Shown here piece after piece: positions 35,016 through 43,257 of a DNA stretch of 64,000 nt. The notes below the pieces were generated by a model, which did no database searches, was not told the DNA's origin, and worked only from the letters and a program-made list of their open reading frames with translations. This stretch comes from Alphaproteobacteria bacterium (GTDB taxonomy: Bacteria; Pseudomonadota; Alphaproteobacteria; UBA8366; GCA-2717185). Position 1 is the first letter of the stretch. Every line of letters starts with the position of its first letter. Location of the stretch: positions 62,001 through 126,000 of the forward strand of contig WLWY01000003.1 of assembly GCA_012103325.1 (NCBI GenBank), given 5' to 3'. The position numbers and the translations under genes were made by a program.

Positions 35016-36020
35016 ATGACAACGGTTGAATTCCCGGATGTTGTCGATGACCGTTCAGCCTGGACCGCTCCCAATTACAGGGTGCCGCGTTCTTGGGTGC
35101 ATGACCTGACAAGCGAAATGGTGGACGAAATCGCGGCAACGCTTGAAACCGTCATCGCACAGCGAACGCCATTCTTCGAAATCACACGGGAAACGTTTCC
35201 ATTGCCAAAGACCGGCGAACAGCTGCGTGCCATGTATGACGATCTGGAGGACGGTTGCGGGTTTGCGGTGCTGGGTGACTGGCCGGTCGATGAATTCGAC
35301 TACGAACGGAACCTGCTCGCATTTTCGGGTATCTCGTCTCATTTGGGTTGTGTGATCGTGCAGAACTACGAAGGCGACAATGTCGTCGACGTGACCGACA
35401 AAGGTATACCCTACAGTCATAGATCGCGTGGCTACAGCAGCAACAAGCTGTTACCGTTTCACAGCGATGGTGCTGATTTGGCAGGCCTACTGTGCCTTGG
35501 CGTTTCAGCGTCGGGCGGAAGGAGTGTCATCGTCAGTGCGACCGCGCTGTACAACACCGTTGCCAATGAACGGCCGGACCTCATGCCGATCCTGCTCCGC
35601 GGTTTCTATCACCATCGCCGCGGCCAGCACGACCCGGGAGAGTCGCCCTTGTCGCCCGAGCGGATTCCCGTGTTCTCGTTCCACGATGGACATCTGCATT
35701 GCTGCTACAACCGCAATCCGATCGACTGGGTCGAGAAGGAAGGGATGCGGCTTGACGGCGGAGAGGTTGCAGCGCTCGATTTCGTGGACGAAGTCGTCGC
35801 ACGCCCGGATATGCAACTGACCATGGATTTGCGCAAAGGCGACATGCAGTTCGTCAACAATTTCGTCATTCTGCATTCGCGTACTGAGTATGTTGATGAC
35901 GAAAGCCATCGGCGGCACCTGCTGCGCTTGTGGTTGGAAAATCCCAAGAGCAAGCGCAATGGCATGAGCCTGCTGCAGCTTTACGTGCCCGGCGCCGGAC
36001 GCTTTCAGGCGACGCCGTGA
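35016..36020 (+). CDS. TauD/TfdA-family Fe(II)/2-oxoglutarate dioxygenase
   Basis: 334 residues with the double-stranded beta-helix iron site: H-x-D in PFHSDGADL (about H149/D151) and the distal His in FVILHSRTEY near residue 286, plus the Arg expected for 2-oxoglutarate in RRHLLRLWL. Such enzymes hydroxylate taurine, betaines, aromatic ethers and others; closest in style to TauD-like proteins of unassigned substrate. GGAGGCGGAGAA precedes the ATG. The stop overlaps the next ATG by one base (TGATG), so it is the first gene of an operon with the PhnD-like protein and the predicted selenoprotein. Confidence 0.88.
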   Translation: MTTVEFPDVVDDRSAWTAPNYRVPRSWVHDLTSEMVDEIAATLETVIAQRTPFFEITRETFPLPKTGEQLRAMYDDLEDGCGFAVLGDWPVDEFDYERNLLAFSGISSHLGCVIVQNYEGDNVVDVTDKGIPYSHRSRGYSSNKLLPFHSDGADLAGLLCLGVSASGGRSVIVSATALYNTVANERPDLMPILLRGFYHHRRGQHDPGESPLSPERIPVFSFHDGHLHCCYNRNPIDWVEKEGMRLDGGEVAALDFVDEVVARPDMQLTMDLRKGDMQFVNNFVILHSRTEYVDDESHRRHLLRLWLENPKSKRNGMSLLQLYVPGAGRFQATP

Positions 36021-36823
36021 TGCAGATTTCCCTGCCCATGTACGATCTGCCGTGCGTCGAGAAGGCGACAGATGCGTGGGGTGAAGGGCTTGTCCGCGCG
36101 CTTGAACGCGAAGGCGTTTCCGACGTGACCGCGCGTTTGACGCGCGGCAAATCCGTCGACGAACTCTGGCGATCGCCCGACCTGCTCTTGTCGCAGACCT
36201 GCGGCTATCCGCTCCTCACCGAATTCGCGAATGATCTGTTTTTGCTGCTGACACCAATCTACCAAACACCGGGCTGCGAGGGCGCATCCTACCGCAGCTT
36301 TATCGTCGTCCATGCGGACAATGACGCCGAGACGCTTGACGATATGCGTGGCAGCCGGTGCGCGATCAACGGCCCGACGTCGCAGTCGGGCATGAACGTG
36401 CTGCGCCGAACGGTGGCGCCGCTCACGCGGGATGGACAGTTCTTTTCCGAAGTCGTCGTATCCGGAAAGCACCCAGTCTCGATTGCCATGATCGCTGCCG
36501 GCCAAGCCGACGTTGCGGCGATCGATTGCGTCACCTTCGGGTTGATGGCGCGTTATGATCCGGATTCGGTGAGCGCCGTCCGTATCCTGGCGGAAACGCA
36601 AAGCGCACCATCACTCCCTTACGTGACGCGGCACGATGCGACCCCCGATTTATCGCGGCGTTTGACGGCGGCCCTAAATCGCGCGGCGGAAGATCCAGAT
36701 CTCGCAGTTGCCCGTGACGATCTGCTGCTCGACGGATTTACGGCGCTGTCCCTCGGTGATTACACCGTGATGACAGAGATGGAAGCGGAAGCGGCGGAAC
36801 TCGGCTACCCGGCGCTCGCGTAA
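36020..36823 (+). CDS. PhnD-like phosphate/phosphonate-binding domain protein without signal peptide
   Basis: 267 residues from the ATG at 36020, starting MQISLPMYDLPCVEKATDAW. It resembles the periplasmic phosphonate/phosphite-binding (PhnD-like) family: SQTCGYPLL, YRSFIVVHADNDAETLDDMRGSRCAINGPTSQSGMNVLR and GQADVAAIDCVTFGLMARYDP are that family's second-lobe blocks. Unlike transport proteins it has no signal peptide or lipobox and no permease gene beside it, so it probably works in the cytoplasm as a sensor or enzyme subunit. It is coupled to the TauD-like gene by a one-base overlap and is 70 bp before the selenoprotein gene. Confidence 0.82.
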   Translation: MQISLPMYDLPCVEKATDAWGEGLVRALEREGVSDVTARLTRGKSVDELWRSPDLLLSQTCGYPLLTEFANDLFLLLTPIYQTPGCEGASYRSFIVVHADNDAETLDDMRGSRCAINGPTSQSGMNVLRRTVAPLTRDGQFFSEVVVSGKHPVSIAMIAAGQADVAAIDCVTFGLMARYDPDSVSAVRILAETQSAPSLPYVTRHDATPDLSRRLTAALNRAAEDPDLAVARDDLLLDGFTALSLGDYTVMTEMEAEAAELGYPALA

Positions 36824-36893
36824 CGGTTTAAATGCGGCGGCCAGGGTATTAAGTTCTTCAAAAGTATCAGCATCAAAATACGGAACCCCACAC

Positions 36894-38099
36894 ATGGCGC
36901 GAATGGAAGATCTCGTTGAGACCGAGCAGGAACACATGCGATCTCTGGCCCTCAACACGTTCGATACGACTCCTTGGGCCGAGGGACCGCCGCTCAGTGA
37001 GCGACGGGTGGCAATCGTCACCACGGCTGGTTTAAGTCTGCGGGATGAAGCTGCGTTCGGGCTGGGTGCGGCGGACTATCGCGTCATTCCCGCGGCGGCG
37101 GATACTGCCGATATTCTGATGAATCACGTCTCGGTCAATTTCGACCGCACGGGGTTCCAGGACGACGTTAATATCGTCTTCCCGATCGACCGGCTGCGCG
37201 AGATGGCGGCGGACGGCGAGATCGGATCGGTCGCGGATTTTCACTACTCGTTTATGGGCGCAACCGACCCAGCACTACTCGAAGATAGTGCGCGGGCGCT
37301 CGCCGGCATGTTGCGCGAGGATCAGGTTAACGCGGTTATCCTGACCCCGGTCTGACCGAACTGTACGCGCGCCGTGTGCGGGCTTGCTCATTATTTCGAA
37401 GACGAAGGAATTCCCTCGACCGCCATCGCGTTGGTGCGCGAACACGCCGAAAAGATGCGCGCGCCGCGGGCGTTGTGGGTACCGTTTGAGCTAGGACGGC
37501 CGCTGGGTGCGCCGGACGAACCGGCGTTTCAGCGCCGCGTGCTCTCCGAGGCGTTGGCGATGCTCGTGTCGCCGGACGGGCCAGTCGTGCTAACGGATTT
37601 TCCGGACGATGCGCCGGGCCCCAAGGCCGAGGACAGCACGGGCTGGGTCTGTCCCGTCAGTTTCCCGCCGCCGCCGAGTGAAGACGAAGGGCCGGTTGTC
37701 GCAATGCTGAGCGAGATCGACGCCTTAGCGCCCTGGTATCAGGTATCGCGCGAGCGGCGCGGCCGCACCCTGGTCGGGGTGAGCGGGATGACGCTGCACG
37801 AAGCGGCTCGTTATGTCGCGTCTTTCCTCGACGAGCCGGTGCCGGATAGTTCTTCGCCGGACAAGACAGTCGCGCAGGCGTTCAAGGACGCGACCACCGA
37901 CATCATGGCCTATTATTCCGAAGCCGGTACGGCGCAGCCAGGCCGCCGCTCCAGTGGTGAGACGCAGGGTTGGTTTTGGCGCGAGACGACGGCGGGGCGC
38001 GTCCTTCTGGACGTGCGGGAAAAATTGCTCGAAGGCAGCGACAAGCGGTTGAAGTTCGTGGTGGCGAAAATTCTGTTCCCCAAGACCCAGGGCGGCTGA
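36894..38099 (+). CDS. Predicted selenoprotein, glycine/sarcosine/betaine reductase B (GrdB) family
   Basis: A single 402-codon frame with one TGA at 37353-37355 read as selenocysteine (residue 154). The first part shows the GrdB/PrdB-family blocks RRVAIVTTAGLSLRDEAAFGLG, YRVIPAAADTADI, HVSVNFDRTGFQDDVNIVFP and SVADFHYSFMGATDP, then VILTPV-U-PNCTRAVCGLAHYFEDEGIPSTAI: a U-x-x-C redox motif at the place where the family has its Sec or Cys. Homology and frame continue to 38099. A hairpin directly after the TGA (37363-37383) could be the insertion signal. If TGA were a stop, a 153-residue fragment lacking the redox site would be made. It is in operon with TauD-like and PhnD-like genes, without other glycine reductase subunits. 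Confidence 0.85.
37363..37383 (+). promoter_or_regulatory. Candidate bacterial SECIS hairpin
   Basis: Beginning 7 bases after the TGA, GT-A-CGCGC pairs with GTGCG-G-GC around the loop GCCGT: a five-pair core stem (one G-U) plus two outer pairs across an A/G mismatch. The loop's first base is G, 16 bases after the TGA, within the spacing and loop rule published for bacterial SECIS elements. It lies inside the coding frame, as expected in bacteria. Confidence 0.5.
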
Positions 38100-38116
38100 A
38101 CGGAAGGCGATGGGCT

Positions 38117-38578
38117 ATGGCTGAAACGGCGCGCGTGATACGGCAGGCGGTTTCAGCAGATTTGGCGGCAATACGCCGTTGCGCCGAAGACGCATACGCT
38201 ATGTATGTTTCGCGTATCGGCAAGGAACCCGCGCCGATGGTGGCGGACTTCGCCACGCAAATCGCCGAAGGGCTGGTTCATGTGTGCGTCGAAGACGATG
38301 ATGTCCTTGGCTATATCGTCATGTACCCGCGGGACGATCACATTCACGTCGAGAATGTTGCTGTGTTCGAAGCGCAGCAGGGGACAGGCGTTGGGCGCAT
38401 GCTGCTCGATTTTGCGGAACAGACTGCGCGCGATGCCGGTTCGGGCGCGATGGAACTCTACACCAACCAGCATATGACGGAGAATCTCTCCTACTACCCG
38501 CGCTTAGGTTATGAGGAAGTCGGCCGCGGCGAGGAAGCGGGCTTTGCCCGCGTCTTCTACCGCAAGGAATTGACCTAG
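38117..38578 (+). CDS. GNAT family N-acetyltransferase
   Basis: 153 residues from the ATG at 38117 (MAETARVIRQAVSADLAAIRRCAEDAY), preceded by GGAAGG. The acetyl-CoA-binding block VENVAVFEAQQGTGVGRMLLDFAEQTARDAG is clear, followed by ELYTNQHMTENLSYYPRLGYEEVG, which is typical of small GNATs of the amine/antibiotic acetyltransferase type. The open frame extends back into the selenoprotein gene but without homology. It is 17 bp after the selenoprotein and may be the last gene of that operon. Confidence 0.9.
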   Translation: MAETARVIRQAVSADLAAIRRCAEDAYAMYVSRIGKEPAPMVADFATQIAEGLVHVCVEDDDVLGYIVMYPRDDHIHVENVAVFEAQQGTGVGRMLLDFAEQTARDAGSGAMELYTNQHMTENLSYYPRLGYEEVGRGEEAGFARVFYRKELT

Positions 38579-38598
38579 ATCGATACAGCGTTTTTTTT

Positions 38599-38675
38599 GG
38601 AATCGCTTTCGGCGATCCAACTGCCTTGTGAATCTGATCTGGTAATTGTTCACGAACGGATTCACAAGAATATCC
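38599..38675. repeat. Dispersed double-hairpin intergenic repeat (copy B, partial)
   Basis: It matches the core of the element at 6415-6492: GGAATCGC-TTTCG-GCGATCCAAC, then GTGAATCTG and GCGGATTCACAAGA-TATCC-like stretches in the same order and spacing (here ACGGATTCACAAGAATATCC). The second hairpin is decayed. It lies between the GNAT and the third PEP-CTERM gene. Confidence 0.7.
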
Positions 38676-38769
38676 CAGAATTTGGTGCATTTCTCCCCTA
38701 TATGCAGGAAGAGGGAAGCGCTGTCTCCTGATACCGTATCGCTGTGAATTCGGATAAGGAGCGCACGCT

Positions 38770-39930
38770 ATGAGACTACTAAATCAAGGTAGAAGCCATC
38801 GTATTCTTGGCATCGTCATGGCCGCAGTAGGCATGTCCGTCGTTATTCCTGCAACGGCGACGCCATTCGATCCGAACGATTTTGCGTCTCTGGGCGCGGT
38901 CGGCGGTGGCGCTCTTGCCATCGATACTTCGGCGGGCACATTCAACGGCAATTCGGGCGGCGTGCTCTTTTCTCCAGGCGGCGGAGCACCCGATATCGCC
39001 GTTTTCACATTCGATGGTGGTTCGGTCCTCGGCGATATCACCGTATCGGGGTCGAATTCCCTGGCGATTCTCTTTCTGGGGTCCGGTACCGTCGCGGGGA
39101 CGATCGATATTAGCGGCGTCGGGAACGCGGGCGGCGTCGGCGGCCGGCAAGGCGGGGTCGGAGGGCGAGTATTAGAGGTCGACGGCCATGGCGAGGGTCC
39201 CGGACGTGGACTCGCAGGCTCGCGCAGCCCTTCGAACAATGGCGTCGGATCGGGCTCGGGTGCCGGCTTTGGTACCGAGGGTCAACAGGGTGGGGCTGGC
39301 ATCACGACCCGGCTCGGCGGTGCGGCTTATGGCGACCCTATTAGCGTGTTACTGGATGCGGGAAGCGGCGGCGGTTCGGGTGGTTTCAATACGCAGTTTA
39401 ATAATGGCGGGACAGGTGGCGCGGGCGGTGGCGCCTTAGAAATCGGCGCATCGACGACGCTTCGCTTTGCAGGCGCTTCCATTTTCGCCAACGGCGGCGA
39501 TGGCGGCGACGGAAGCGGCTCCGGCGTCTCGGCCGGCGGCGGCGGCGGAAGCGGTGGCGGCCTATTGTTTCATGCCTTCGATATCGAGATCGATGCTCTC
39601 AGCCTGATCAACGCCAACGGTGGCGTTGGCGGAAACCTGGGACGGGCGCATGAAGGCGGCTGCGGTGGCGCCGGCCGCATCGAGGTTTTGCACAACACAG
39701 CCGGATCGTTTTCAAATTCCGGTGTCGTGGAAGCGAAACTTGGCGCGGGGAACAGCCGGTTTTGCAATCCGGATCCGGCTATCAACGTACTGAGCATCGT
39801 AGCGCGTGACGATATTGGTGCCGTCGACAACAACACAAACAACACGGCCGTCGCGGAACCAGCAACGCTCGCGCTTTTCGGAATTGGGTTGATCGGACTC
39901 GGGGTCGTTTCGCGCCAGCGTAACGTGTAA
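38770..39930 (+). CDS. Glycine-rich PEP-CTERM-type protein 3
   Basis: 386 residues. A signal peptide (about 1-31, RILGIVMAAVGMSVVIPATA) leads to a long Gly/Ser/Asn-rich region with blocks such as GNAGGVGGRQGGVGGR, GGSGGFN, GGTGGAGGGALEIGAS and ANGGDGGDGSGSG, suggesting a repetitive, beta-helix-like extracellular fold. It ends with a variant exosortase signal, VAEPATLALFGIGLIGLGVV then SRQRN: Ala-Glu-Pro in place of Pro-Glu-Pro and a single-Arg tail. AAGGAG precedes the ATG. No activator boxes or sigma-54 element are seen upstream, so control differs from PEP-CTERM genes 1 and 2. Confidence 0.85.
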   Translation: MRLLNQGRSHRILGIVMAAVGMSVVIPATATPFDPNDFASLGAVGGGALAIDTSAGTFNGNSGGVLFSPGGGAPDIAVFTFDGGSVLGDITVSGSNSLAILFLGSGTVAGTIDISGVGNAGGVGGRQGGVGGRVLEVDGHGEGPGRGLAGSRSPSNNGVGSGSGAGFGTEGQQGGAGITTRLGGAAYGDPISVLLDAGSGGGSGGFNTQFNNGGTGGAGGGALEIGASTTLRFAGASIFANGGDGGDGSGSGVSAGGGGGSGGGLLFHAFDIEIDALSLINANGGVGGNLGRAHEGGCGGAGRIEVLHNTAGSFSNSGVVEAKLGAGNSRFCNPDPAINVLSIVARDDIGAVDNNTNNTAVAEPATLALFGIGLIGLGVVSRQRNV

Positions 39931-40005
39931 CGAAATCAGCGCCGATGGTGGCGGGTTTCGTGCGTGTCTTCTATCGAAAGGCGCTTCGCTGAGCGGAAAG
40001 ACACC

Positions 40006-40377
40006 TCAGGCGCGACGCAAAATATCCTCATTGTCCCACGCGACGAGGGGCGACCGGATGTGGCGCCATAAATCATGTCCGGCTTCGCGCCGCCGGTCCG
40101 TTGCGATGGGCGAGAAATGCAGCAGGATATGGGTTGCCCCCCTCCGGCGCGCTTCGTTTATGGCGTTGGAGCCGTGCGCCGATAGTTCCGCGAAAAAGTT
40201 GGGGGTCTCGCCGATCAGCAGAATGCGCCAGGGTCTCGGGCCGATGGTCGGGGTTGCGAGCGCGAAGATGCCGGCGGCGCGCGGCAATGTTTCCTCCAGC
40301 GTAAAAACGGTAAATCCGTAATAGGTGCCGGAGGCACCACGGTAGGTCGCTGTCTTGCGGCGTTCCCTACAAGGCAT
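40006..40377 (-). CDS. Small hypothetical protein
   Basis: 123 residues, with Thr/Tyr-rich TYRGASGTYYGFTVFTLEETLP near the N-terminus and RILLIGETPNFFAELSAHGSNAINEARRRGATHILLHFSP in the middle, which looks like a folded alpha/beta protein rather than a chance frame. I do not recognise a named family. The start is uncertain, as the first dozen residues are basic and no clear ribosome site is seen. It stands alone between converging genes, and the 200 bp downstream of its start (40378-40579) shows nothing I can assign. Confidence 0.55.
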   Translation of the reverse strand: MPCRERRKTATYRGASGTYYGFTVFTLEETLPRAAGIFALATPTIGPRPWRILLIGETPNFFAELSAHGSNAINEARRRGATHILLHFSPIATDRRREAGHDLWRHIRSPLVAWDNEDILRRA

Positions 40378-40579
40378 CGGATCGACTAACCGATAGAGGC
40401 GTTGCCAAAAAGTGCCGTTTCATAGTCCCTTACCCCAGCTCTGCTTGCGAGATTCCCGGTTGATCCGGGTATGTAGCGCCTGAGGTAAAACTACTAGATA
40501 AAGCGTTAAAAAATGATTAACCCTCCAGATATAGTGGATTTGATCTGATTTTTCCGAGAGTTAGTCTCGAATTAAATGG

Positions 40580-41641
40580 CTAGCCAGCGATACGCGATGC
40601 GATGGCTTCGCCGAAGCTGTCCGTGCCCAATGGCCCGCCCAGATCGGCGGTCCTTCCCGCGGCGTCGGCGAGCTGCGCGTCGACCGCCTCATCCAGCCGC
40701 CGCGCGGCGTTGGTGAGGTCTTCGCGGCCGTGCCGGTCGCCCAGCCATTCCAGCAGCATACTCGTGGACAGCAGGAGCGCGGTCGGGTTGGCGGTGTTCT
40801 TGCCCGCGATATCCGGGGCTGAGCCATGCGCTGCCTGAGCGATTGCGTGGTTCGCACCGGCATTGATCGATGGCCCCAGCCCGAGGCCGCCGGACAGCTC
40901 GGCGCAGAGATCGGACAGAATATCGCCGAACATGTTCGTCGTGACAACGACATCGAAGGTGCCGGGATGGCGCACGACCAGGGCTGTCATCGCGTCGATG
41001 ATCGCTTCATCGACTTCCAAACCGTCATAGCCGGCGGCTACGTCGAGGACCGTGTCGTAGAAAAGGCCGTCGGACAGTTTCAGGACGTTGCGCTTGTGAA
41101 CGATGGTCAGTTTGCGCCGGCGGGTCATCGCCAGTCGGCAGGCCGATTCGGCGATGCGTTGCGAAGCCGAACGGGTGATCTTGCGCACCGCCAGGGCGAC
41201 GTCTTCTGTCGCCAGGAATTCGCCCGACCCTTGATACATCGACCGGTCGGCGTAGAAGCCTTCGGTGTTCTCACGCGCAATCACGAGATCCATGTCGGGC
41301 GCCATCGCCGGCACACCGGCGCGCGCCTTAGAGGGACGGATATTGGCATACAGATCGAACGTTTTGCGGAACCAGGGCGAGAGGTTGATGCCGCCATCTT
41401 CCGGTGCCGGATAGACGATCGAATGCGTTGGCCCGAGGATGACCCCGTCGCTATCCGCGGCCTTCGCCATGACATCGTCGGTCAAGGTCGCACCGTTTTT
41501 TTCCAGGCTGCTCAACCCTGAATCGGCGCGTTCAATTTCAAGGCCGAGATTGAGGCGATGGTTGAGCGCGTCGACGGCGCGAACCGTTGCGCCGGCGATC
41601 TCGGGTCCGATACCGTCGCCGTCGAGGACGAGTATTTTCAT
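40580..41641 (-). CDS. Isocitrate/isopropylmalate dehydrogenase family protein
   Basis: 353 residues of the NAD(P)-dependent beta-decarboxylating dehydrogenase family. Landmarks: ILVLDGDGIGPEIAGATVRAVD at the N-terminus, LVIARENTEGFYADRSMY, HKRNVLKLSDGLF (substrate Lys), TTNMFGDILSDLCAELSGGLGL (metal-binding Asp residues) and HGSAPDIAGKNTANPTAL. The TEGFY motif is closer to isocitrate or homoisocitrate-type enzymes than to LeuB, so leucine synthesis is unlikely; tartrate- or 3-methylmalate-type substrates are also possible. It is followed at a distance by the small hypothetical gene. Confidence 0.88.
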   Translation of the reverse strand: MKILVLDGDGIGPEIAGATVRAVDALNHRLNLGLEIERADSGLSSLEKNGATLTDDVMAKAADSDGVILGPTHSIVYPAPEDGGINLSPWFRKTFDLYANIRPSKARAGVPAMAPDMDLVIARENTEGFYADRSMYQGSGEFLATEDVALAVRKITRSASQRIAESACRLAMTRRRKLTIVHKRNVLKLSDGLFYDTVLDVAAGYDGLEVDEAIIDAMTALVVRHPGTFDVVVTTNMFGDILSDLCAELSGGLGLGPSINAGANHAIAQAAHGSAPDIAGKNTANPTALLLSTSMLLEWLGDRHGREDLTNAARRLDEAVDAQLADAAGRTADLGGPLGTDSFGEAIASRIAG

Positions 41642-41665
41642 AGGATGGGTCCTTCCGTACGGCGT

Positions 41666-41795
41666 CTAGTGTGATGATTCTGAAGTTCGTCGCATTTAAT
41701 GCGGCGAATTTTGGGATCTGAATCACACTAGCCTCAATAGATTGGTGTGCTGATTCACGCGAAATTCAATCATTTGAATTTCGCGATCAGGACAC
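41666..41795. repeat. Tandem double-hairpin intergenic repeat (second family)
   Basis: Two hairpins in a row. The first has outer arms CTAGTGTGAT (41666-41675) and ATCACACTAG (41722-41731) with inner TTCG-CGCAT/ATGCG-CGAA pairing. The second has inner arms CGCGAAATTCAA and TTGAATTTCGCG (41758-41769, 41774-41785) with a 4-base loop and outer arms GTGTGCTGAT/ATCAGGACAC. The layout resembles copy A at 6.4 kb. A fragment (TGAATTTCGCGATCGGAACAC) recurs near 29.18 kb. The right edge abuts the tam stop codon. Confidence 0.7.
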
Positions 41796-42559
41796 TAAAA
41801 CGACGCCACTATAAAGAGCCGCCGAAACGGGAATAATGTCTTGCCGTTCGATTCAGGCGGATACGCCGCTACAATGCGGTCGCGGTAGATGGCCTCGAAC
41901 TCGCTGCACCATGGTTCGTCGAGCGGATTCAGGAAACGGGTCAGCCACGTGCCTTTGGTATACTCGGCGACCGGGTTGTCGCCTTCCAGCACCTGCAGAT
42001 ATTCGGTTTCCCAAATGTGCAGGTCGCGCACCAGCGGATCGAGAAGATTGTAGTAATAGGACGGTGCCTGCGTGGGCACGTTCACCCACACCGGCTCGAG
42101 GATTTCGCGCCACGGTCCCTCGCGAACCACGTCCAGCATCAGGCTGTGCGATGGCGCTTCGAAATTGCGCGGCATTTGCACGGCGAGGACACCGCCGGGC
42201 GCGACCCGGGCGGCGATGTTGGCGAACAGGTCGTCGTGCCCAACGATCCATTGCAGCGCCGCGTTCGAATAGATGATGTCGTAGACTGTGTCGGGTTGCC
42301 AATTGGCGATATCGGTTTTCTCGAACGTGACGTCGGGCAGGCTGTCCCGTGCGCGGGCCAGCATCTCGTCGGAATTGTCCAGCCCAACCATCCGCGCCGA
42401 CGGCCAGCGTTGCCGCAAAAGGGGCGTCACATTGCCTGGACCGCAACCGAGGTCGACCACGGTTCCGGGGGCGTCAATCGGAACGCGGGCCAGCAGATCG
42501 ATCGCGGGTTGGAGGCGCGGTGCGGCGAAGGCAAGGTACTGCTGCGGATCCCAAACCAT
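41795..42559 (-). CDS. tam: Trans-aconitate 2-methyltransferase
   Basis: 254 residues from the ATG at 42559, beginning MVWDPQQYLAFAAPRLQPAIDLLARVP, which follows the E. coli Tam N-terminus closely; a GTG three codons upstream is possible. The SAM-binding loop VVDLGCGPGN, GLDNSDEMLARARDSLPD and the acidic-WNPxxxxDIIYSNAALQW pattern are visible. Tam methylates trans-aconitate, an inhibitor of aconitase formed spontaneously from cis-aconitate, and so relieves the citric acid cycle. It is a single gene ending at the repeat element. Confidence 0.9.
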   Translation of the reverse strand: MVWDPQQYLAFAAPRLQPAIDLLARVPIDAPGTVVDLGCGPGNVTPLLRQRWPSARMVGLDNSDEMLARARDSLPDVTFEKTDIANWQPDTVYDIIYSNAALQWIVGHDDLFANIAARVAPGGVLAVQMPRNFEAPSHSLMLDVVREGPWREILEPVWVNVPTQAPSYYYNLLDPLVRDLHIWETEYLQVLEGDNPVAEYTKGTWLTRFLNPLDEPWCSEFEAIYRDRIVAAYPPESNGKTLFPFRRLFIVASF

Positions 42560-42735
42560 AATTTTCACTTTACCTGTGAACGGAAGCGGGTGCGGCGATC
42601 CTTGGCATTACTTGCGCAGCCCGAAGGAACTTTAGCACAGAGCAACCGCGGCGACAGCGTCGGATGGCGCGGTTGCCCAACGTGCGGGAACGCGTTATCC
42701 GTAGCGCGAATGACGCGACGACGAAAGGGCGGGCA

Positions 42736-43005
42736 ATGGAAGATCAGAGCGCACGAGAGTTGGCGGCTCAGGCATTGGTATTCATCGCGCAAGAGCCTGA
42801 CCGTATCGGCCGCTTTCTGGCGCTGAGCGGTGTCGGCCCGTCGGAAATCCGCGAGCGGGCGCAGGACCCGGTTTTCCTCGCGGGGATTTTGGACCATTTG
42901 CTTTCGGATGAAGCAATGCTGCTCGATTTTGCCGAATGGGCGGACGTCGACGCGTCCGTGGTTGGCGCGTCCCGGCAGCTTCTGCCAGGCGCAACCGTTA
43001 TCTAA
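42736..43005 (+). CDS. DUF3572 family protein
   Basis: 89 residues, MEDQSARELAAQALVFIAQEPDRI, then FLALSGVGPSEIRERAQDPVFLAGILDHLL: the DUF3572 family, small helical proteins conserved in alphaproteobacteria with no known function. I start at the ATG at 42736, which has AAGGGCGGG in front; 24 upstream codons are open but unlike the family. It overlaps the converging small gene by 8 bases at its 3' end. Confidence 0.85.
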   Translation: MEDQSARELAAQALVFIAQEPDRIGRFLALSGVGPSEIRERAQDPVFLAGILDHLLSDEAMLLDFAEWADVDASVVGASRQLLPGATVI

Positions 43006-43213
43006 CGCCAAATTTATTTAGCCGAGGATCCGGCCGGCGATGGCGTGAGGCGACGCGGTGGAATATCCGTGCCGCGGTCTCGCCGAGTTTTCGCGCGTCG
43101 TCGGGCGAGGCAGCACGGGCCGCCTTCGTGAGCGAAAGCGCCCACTCGCTTTCCTGTTCCAGCTCGTCATTGATTCGTGAGCCGGACGGAGTTCCGGAAA
43201 CTGCCCTAGCCAT
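42998..43213 (-). CDS. Small hypothetical protein
   Basis: 71 residues from the ATG at 43213 (MARAVSGTPSGSRINDELEQE), with AAGGATGG upstream; a GTG at 43261 overlapping the upstream RNA methyltransferase stop is the alternative start. The body is mostly helical and charged (SEWALSLTKAARAASPDDARKLGETAARIFHRVA). No family recognised. It follows the RNA methyltransferase on the same strand, which favours it being real, but short length keeps it uncertain. Confidence 0.4.
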   Translation of the reverse strand: MARAVSGTPSGSRINDELEQESEWALSLTKAARAASPDDARKLGETAARIFHRVASRHRRPDPRLNKFGVR

Positions 43214-43257
43214 ACCACCATCCTTGCATGGATAGGGGGCCTCGCCTGTGATCTGCG

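Noticed and set aside
37374..38099. Separate gene starting at GTG 37374
   Set aside because: It is in the same frame as the upstream gene, begins inside the conserved redox motif region and has no ribosome site; a TGA-recoded single gene explains it better.
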